Shown one piece after another: positions 59,787-64,000 of a stretch of DNA of 64,000 bases; the first letter of the stretch is position 1, and the number at the start of each line of letters is the position of its first letter. Source of the DNA: Catellatospora sp. IY07-71 (GTDB taxonomy: Bacteria > Actinomycetota > Actinomycetes > Mycobacteriales > Micromonosporaceae). The stretch spans positions 6,295,501-6,359,500 of the forward strand of contig NZ_AP023360.1 of the NCBI RefSeq assembly GCF_018326265.1, in the 5' to 3' direction. The notes beneath the pieces are model-generated. The model saw only the letters and a list, made by a program, of their open reading frames with translations. It searched no databases and was not told the DNA's origin. Both the position numbers and the translations under genes were made by a program.

Positions 59787-60964
59787 TGTCGCTGTGCGAC
59801 GGCCGGCCGCCAGAACCGGATCCCGGTCGCGCCGGTGCTGGCGACGTACCCGATCATGCCCGTGGCGACCAGGGCCAGGCCCACCGGCGGGATGCCGCCG
59901 ATGCCCCAGGCGTCCAGGGTGAACGCCCCGGCCAGCGCACCGCAGGCGACCCCGGCGTTGTACGCGCTGGCGTTGATGCCCGAGGCCTCCTGGGTGTGGT
60001 CGGGCGCCACCCGCAGCGTCGCGGCCTGCATGAAGATCGGCAGCAGGCCCATGCCGAGCCCGAACAGAACCATCGCGGCGACCGCCGCCCAGACGGCGTC
60101 GCCCTGCACGGTGAGCAGCAGCAGGCCCGTCATCAGCAGGCCGCCGCCCAGCACGATGCCGGCCCGCAGCCGCCGGTCGGCGATCCAGCCCGCGACCGGC
60201 AGCATCAGCGTGCCCGCGAGGCCGTTCACGAGCAGCACGGGCGCGATCTGGGTCTCGCCGAGGCCCGCGTGCTTCAGCAGCGGCGCGGTATAGGTGAACA
60301 TCATGTACGCGCCCAGCATGGTCACCGCGGTCATCGCCACGATCGGCGGGAACTGGGGCAGGCGCAGCACCTCGCGCATCGGGGTGCGCCCGGCCGCGCT
60401 GCTGCCGGGCACCTCGGGCAGCCGCCACCAGGCGAGCAGCGTCAGCGCCAAGGCGATACCGGTGAGCATGGCGAACGTGGCCCGCCAGCCGAACGCGGTG
60501 CCGATGCCGGTGCCCGCAGGCACCCCGGCCAGCACCGCCGCGCTGCCCCCGGCCGACAGCACGGTGACCGCCCGCCCGATCCGGTCGGTGGTGACCAGGC
60601 GGGCCGCGTAACCGCCGACGACCGCCCAGAACAGCCCGTGCGTGATCCCGCCGACCAGCCGCGCGGCGAACGCGACGCCGTACCCCGGCGCCACGATCAT
60701 GACGGCGTTGCTGGCGGTGTAGGCGCCCAGCGACGCCACCAGCAGCGCCTTGCGCGGCAGCCGGGCGGTGAGCGTGCCCAGCGGCGCGGCGAAAAGCGCC
60801 ACCATCACGGCGTACCCGGTGACCAGCAGGCCCAGCCGCGACGGGGAGACGTGCAGGTCGCGGCTCATGCCGAGCAGCAGGCCGGTCGGCACGAGCTCGG
60901 TGGTCACCGAGACGAACACGGCGGCGCCGAGCAGCAGCAGGGTGGGCCAGGGGAAGCGGGTCAT
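59750..60964 (-). CDS. MFS transporter (DHA1, AraJ-like)
   Basis: A 404-residue 12-helix transporter. It has VSVTTELVPTGLLLGMSRDL, VTGYAVMVALFAAPLGTLTA, the motif LPRKALLVASLGAYTASNAV, and RLVGGITHGLFWAVVGGYAA as in AraJ/sugar-efflux-type MFS proteins. It probably exports a drug or sugar derivative. The last codons (GDYGLFHNSLE) are encoded by the right end of the TnpB element, and the two genes overlap tail to tail by 19 nt. ATG 60964 is the start. Confidence 0.87.
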   Translation of the reverse strand: MTRFPWPTLLLLGAAVFVSVTTELVPTGLLLGMSRDLHVSPSRLGLLVTGYAVMVALFAAPLGTLTARLPRKALLVASLGAYTASNAVMIVAPGYGVAFAARLVGGITHGLFWAVVGGYAARLVTTDRIGRAVTVLSAGGSAAVLAGVPAGTGIGTAFGWRATFAMLTGIALALTLLAWWRLPEVPGSSAAGRTPMREVLRLPQFPPIVAMTAVTMLGAYMMFTYTAPLLKHAGLGETQIAPVLLVNGLAGTLMLPVAGWIADRRLRAGIVLGGGLLMTGLLLLTVQGDAVWAAVAAMVLFGLGMGLLPIFMQAATLRVAPDHTQEASGINASAYNAGVACGALAGAFTLDAWGIGGIPPVGLALVATGMIGYVASTGATGIRFWRPAVAQRQGDYGLFHNSLE

Positions 60965-61012
60965 GGGACGAATTCTGTTAGGCCGCTGAACAAATCCGCA
61001 AACCCGTATCCA

Positions 61013-61639
61013 TCAGCTGGTCAGGCCGTGATCGCGGGCATAGACGGCGGCCTGTGTGCGATCGCGCAGCCCGAGCCGTTCGAGCAGCCGCGACAGGTGG
61101 TTCTTCACCGTGCCCTCGCTCAGGTGCAGCCGCCGCCCGATCTCCCGGTTGGTCATACCCTGCGCGACCAGCCGCAGGATGTCGGTCTCCCGGGCGCTCA
61201 GCGGCACCCCCGGCCGCCGCTGCGGCACCGCCGCGGTCAGCCGGGCCGCCACGGCCGGGTCCAGCGGCAGCACCCCCGCGTGCGCGAGCCGCACCGCCGC
61301 CGCCAGCTCCCGCGACGGCAGATCCTTCAGCAGGTATCCGGCCGCGCCCGCCTGCATCGCGCGCACCACGTAGTCCTGGTCGTCGAACGTCGTCAGCATC
61401 ACCACCCGGCACGCCGGCAGCTCGGCCCGCAGCACCGCCACCGCCTCGACCCCGTCCATGACCGGCATCCGCACGTCCATCAGCACCACGTCCGGGCCGG
61501 TGCGCAGCGCCACCTCGACGGCTTCGCGCCCGTCCCCGGCGGTGCCGACGACCTCGACGCCGTCTTGCAGGCCCAGCAGCGACGCGATGCCCTCCCGGAT
61601 CAGCCGCTGGTCGTCGACGACCACCACCCGTGTCGTCAC
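61013..61639 (-). CDS. NarL/LuxR-type response regulator
   Basis: A 208-residue protein. The receiver domain has the acidic pocket VVDDQ, phospho-acceptor Asp55 (VVLMDVRMPVMDG), TTFDD and Lys105 (YLLKDLP). The C-terminal LuxR helix-turn-helix reads LSARETDILRLVAQGMTNRE and IGRRLHLSEGTVKNHLSRLL. GTG 61639 overlaps the histidine-kinase stop (GTGA). Together they form a two-component system with a membrane protein; the signal is unknown. Confidence 0.92.
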   Translation of the reverse strand: MTTRVVVVDDQRLIREGIASLLGLQDGVEVVGTAGDGREAVEVALRTGPDVVLMDVRMPVMDGVEAVAVLRAELPACRVVMLTTFDDQDYVVRAMQAGAAGYLLKDLPSRELAAAVRLAHAGVLPLDPAVAARLTAAVPQRRPGVPLSARETDILRLVAQGMTNREIGRRLHLSEGTVKNHLSRLLERLGLRDRTQAAVYARDHGLTS

Positions 61640-62670
61640 CGCGGCACCACCACCTCCAGGCGGGTGCCCCGCGCGCCCGCGCTGCGCACCACGACCTGTC
61701 CCCCGGCGGCCCGCACCCGTTCCCGCATGCCGCGCAGCCCGAAGCCCTCCCGCCCGCCGTCGAACCCGGGCCCGTCGTCGGTGACGGTGAGCAGCGCACG
61801 GTCCTCGCCCAGCTCGGCGTGCACCTCGACGGCACCGGCCCCGGCATGCCGGCGGGCGTTGGTGATGCCCTCCTGCGCGGCGTGGAACAGCGCCCGCAGC
61901 GCGGGTTCGCCGTAGCGGCTCTCGTCCCCGGACAGCCGCAGCACCACCGCGCCCGTGCACAGCTCGCGCAGCGCGCTGCCGAGGTGGAAGTGCCAGGTGC
62001 GCACCGACCGGCGTACGTCGTCCAGCGCCCGCCGGGCCGAGCCGGTGGCCTCGGCCAGGGCCCGCCGCGCCGCGTCGGGATCCCGCTCGCGGAACGCCTC
62101 GGCCTGCTCCAGCAGCACGATCACCGCGGTCAGGTGGTGTCCCAGGTCGTCGTGGATGTCGCGGGCCAGCCGCTGCCGCTCGGCCGCGGCCGACAGCTCG
62201 GCGATCCGTGCGCGGCCCCGGCGCTCCTCCACCGCCGCCGACGCCATCGCGATGGCCAGCGCCAGCCCCAGCGCGAACATCAGCAGGTCCGACACCCGTG
62301 CCACGTCGGCCGTCCAGCCCGGCGCGGCCACCTGGAACGCCACCGCCACGCCCGCGACGCAGGCCACCGCCAGGACGATCGCGATGGTACGCCCGAACGT
62401 GAAGTACGCCGTGAACGGCACCAGCACGAACAGCGCCCGGGACAGTCCCGAGCCGTCGGCCAGCGCCACCACCACGAACAGCGCCGTCCGGGCGAGCAGG
62501 GCGAGCAGCTCCCGGCGGACGAACTCCAGCACGAACAGCGCGGCCAGCCCGGCGGCGAAGACGGGCAGGTGGGTGTCGCCGAGCCCGGCCAGGCCCGCGT
62601 AGAGCCCGGCGGCCAGCACGGACGCGTACAGCACCGGCGACACCCACGGCACGGGTCGGTCTGCGTTCAC
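61636..62670 (-). CDS. NarL-partner sensor histidine kinase (HisKA_3)
   Basis: A 344-residue kinase: about five N-terminal helices, then HisKA_3 with the phospho-acceptor His in RLARDIHDDLGHHLTAVIVL, and a HATPase with EGITNARRHAGA (N box), VTDDGPGFDGG and GFGLRGMRERV. GTG 62670 overlaps the stop of the upstream membrane gene (GTGA). There is no extracytoplasmic sensor domain, so sensing is probably within the membrane or through the coupled membrane protein. Confidence 0.9.
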   Translation of the reverse strand: MNADRPVPWVSPVLYASVLAAGLYAGLAGLGDTHLPVFAAGLAALFVLEFVRRELLALLARTALFVVVALADGSGLSRALFVLVPFTAYFTFGRTIAIVLAVACVAGVAVAFQVAAPGWTADVARVSDLLMFALGLALAIAMASAAVEERRGRARIAELSAAAERQRLARDIHDDLGHHLTAVIVLLEQAEAFRERDPDAARRALAEATGSARRALDDVRRSVRTWHFHLGSALRELCTGAVVLRLSGDESRYGEPALRALFHAAQEGITNARRHAGAGAVEVHAELGEDRALLTVTDDGPGFDGGREGFGLRGMRERVRAAGGQVVVRSAGARGTRLEVVVPR

Positions 62671-63233
62671 GGCCTCGAGGGTACGGGCCAGACCGAAAGC
62701 GACAGCCACACCACCGACCCGCACGCGAGCACGTGCACGAGGCTGGTGAACCACGAGTCCGGCTGCGCGGCGAGCAGCGCCAGGGCGGTCAGCGTGCTCG
62801 CATACCCCCACGCCGGAATCCTCGGCAGCACCCCCGACCGGGCCATGGACACACCGAAGAGGACGGTGCCGATCACGAACACCAGGGCGCTGCCCAGCAC
62901 CGCCAGGCGCGTCGGCCCGGCCAGCACCTCCTCCGCGACGGCCGGGTCGAGGAAGAACACCACCAGGTTCAGCGCGAACGCCACCCCGGTGAACAGCCCC
63001 AGCCCGATCAGGTTCACCGCGAACGCGACCGCCCCGAACCGCCCCGCCGCCTCGGCCTGCCGCAGCTGGAACGCCAGCAGCGCGGGCGCCCCGAACGCCG
63101 CCCCGAGCCCGACCACGAAGCTCGTCACGGCCGTCTCCCCCGTGAACGTCTCCACCGCCCCCGGCACGCCCAGCGAGAGCCCCAGAATCACACCGCACAC
63201 CGCGCCGAAGCGCGCCAACCATTGCATCGACAT
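62667..63233 (-). CDS. Six-helix membrane protein coupled to the two-component system
   Basis: A 188-residue protein with about six hydrophobic segments (FGAVCGVILGLSLGVPGAVE, FVVGLGAAFGAPALLAFQLR, AVAFAVNLIGLGLFTGVAFA and others). ATG 63233 lies 7 nt after TAGCGT on the minus strand, so the operon mRNA may be leaderless. It is the first gene of a three-gene operon in which both following genes overlap. A sensory or accessory role for the kinase is inferred from coupling only. Confidence 0.7.
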   Translation of the reverse strand: MSMQWLARFGAVCGVILGLSLGVPGAVETFTGETAVTSFVVGLGAAFGAPALLAFQLRQAEAAGRFGAVAFAVNLIGLGLFTGVAFALNLVVFFLDPAVAEEVLAGPTRLAVLGSALVFVIGTVLFGVSMARSGVLPRIPAWGYASTLTALALLAAQPDSWFTSLVHVLACGSVVWLSLSVWPVPSRP

Positions 63234-63336
63234 GGCCGCGACGCTAGGCAGCCGACCGGCACTCCCCCAGTGCCATCCGGCCAGACCCGGGCCGGCCCCG
63301 CCATCGCCGGGCATCGCCGGGCATGATCGCGATCTC

Positions 63337-63373
63337 GTGTCAGAAAGTGCGGTCAGACCTTAGGTTCTGACAC
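63337..63373. repeat. Intergenic inverted repeat
   Basis: GTGTCAGAA (63337-63345) and TTCTGACAC (63365-63373) are perfect inverted 9-mers in the 234-bp region between divergent genes. CATGATCGCG precedes it, as at 11041. It may be a dispersed palindromic element or an operator. Confidence 0.4.
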
Positions 63374-63467
63374 GGAACGCCGATCAACCCACGGGACGGC
63401 GAGACCGAGCTGGGTTTTTCGCCGATTCGCGCGTGGGGACCGCCCGGTGCGCGGCACAGTCGAAGTT

Positions 63468-63767
63468 ATGCAGAACCAGGATTGGGCGCAGATGCAGGAA
63501 GCGCTGCGCGACATCGACTTTCCGGCAGATAAGGACACGATCCTCGCACATGTGGAGGAATACACCAGCGACGGCGGTGTACTGAGGCTCGCCCGGACCC
63601 TGCCGCCCGAGCTGTACCGAAACATGTCCGAGGTGCGCAGCTCGGTGCGCCTCGACCCCTCGGTCGAGGAGGGCCGGACCGCCGGGCAGAAGGCCGCGCA
63701 GGCCCGCTCCCACAACAAACACGTCGCCGAGTACCTGCGCCAGGTGCCCGACACCCGCCTCAGCTGA
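63468..63767 (+). CDS. DUF2795 domain protein
   Basis: A 99-residue protein: MQEALRDIDFPADKDTILAH then VEEYTSDGGVLRLARTLPPE and LYRNMSEVRSSV, the DUF2795 pattern (helical, with LPxxxY). Such small proteins are common in actinomycetes; function is unknown. ATG 63468 is chosen. Confidence 0.8.
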   Translation: MQNQDWAQMQEALRDIDFPADKDTILAHVEEYTSDGGVLRLARTLPPELYRNMSEVRSSVRLDPSVEEGRTAGQKAAQARSHNKHVAEYLRQVPDTRLS

Positions 63768-63789
63768 GCTCGCTCCCCGAACCGGCCGC

Positions 63790-64000
63790 TAACCCGCGCG
63801 GTCCGGCATTCTCGCCGCGTGCCACAACAGCGCGCCCCACGAGCCGTCGCGGTAGCCAGACAGCCGGCAGGAGTAGCTGTATTCGGCGGCCACATCGCCG
63901 TCCGCGCCCGTGACCGTCACCGTGCCGCTGACCATCGCGGCGGGCGTGCTCGTGTCGCCGGCCCCGACGACATAGCCGTCCTCGAACCGCGAGCCCGTCG
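63790..64000 (-). CDS. Hypothetical protein, C-terminal part only
   Basis: The minus-strand frame ending at TAG 63790 is open to the right edge (~70 codons) and has no start inside the window. It reads SRFEDGYVVGAGDTSTPAAM, VSGTVTVTGADGDVAAEYSY then SCRLSGYRDGSWGALLWHAA. Composition and third-position GC fit real coding sequence; the beta-rich pattern suggests an extracytoplasmic or ligand-binding domain. The remainder lies outside the window. Confidence 0.55.

Overview
This is a GC-rich (roughly 70% or more by eye) actinomycete chromosome segment. The signs are frequent GTG/TTG starts, many leaderless genes, a nickel superoxide dismutase, an ECF42-type sigma factor, DUF2795/DUF3040-type proteins and secreted glycoside hydrolases with bacterial CBM2/CBM42/ricin modules. 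A member of the Micromonosporaceae is my best guess, but the family-level placement is inference. No rRNA, tRNA or CRISPR array was recognised.

Layout. 1-8 kb: a partial AraC regulator, a secreted intradiol dioxygenase fused to a carbohydrate-binding module, a DUF488 gene, a divergent MarR/DoxX pair with a clear operator, a STAS protein beside a membrane PAS-GGDEF diguanylate cyclase, and a secreted ricin-GH43 enzyme. 8-16 kb: FAD oxidoreductases, a DGPF protein/ECF42 sigma/DinB operon, a TetR regulator next to a decayed hydrolase, a GNAT and a DedA protein.

16.4-29.0 kb: a compact biosynthetic cluster that I do not recognise. On the minus strand lie an Fe(II)/2-oxoglutarate oxygenase, a one-module NRPS (adenylation-carrier-epimerisation-reductase; adenylation code read as aspartate), two SDRs, two ATP-grasp ligases and an aspartyl/asparaginyl-hydroxylase-like oxygenase. 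Divergent from them are a GNAT/FemAB-like acyltransferase and an MFS exporter. Together they look like a route that activates Asp, epimerises it and releases it by reduction, joins further residues with ATP-grasp enzymes, hydroxylates, and exports a small peptide aldehyde or alcohol.

29-45 kb: a MerR regulon with a textbook 19-bp-spacer promoter, an MFS remnant, a Nudix gene, the nickel SOD coupled to a flavin reductase, a YibE/F protein, an EAL-DICT protein, a four-module GH5 cellulase, and a TetM-like ribosomal protection protein preceded by an overlapping leader ORF. 45-64 kb: a GH43-AbfB arabinofuranosidase, a broken TnpB element, a minimal GyrB-like ATPase, a 5'-nucleotidase, a rhomboid, an LCP protein with a charged tail, a tyrosinase with a His-rich partner, an intact TnpB element with 24-bp imperfect inverted termini, an MFS transporter, a membrane protein-histidine kinase-response regulator operon, and a partial gene running off the right edge.

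Themes: extracellular plant-polymer attack (dioxygenase-CBM, two GH43, GH5), a secondary-metabolite locus, one-component regulators with readable operators, and a recurring leaderless promoter pattern (TANNNT 6-7 nt before the start codon) in about a dozen genes.
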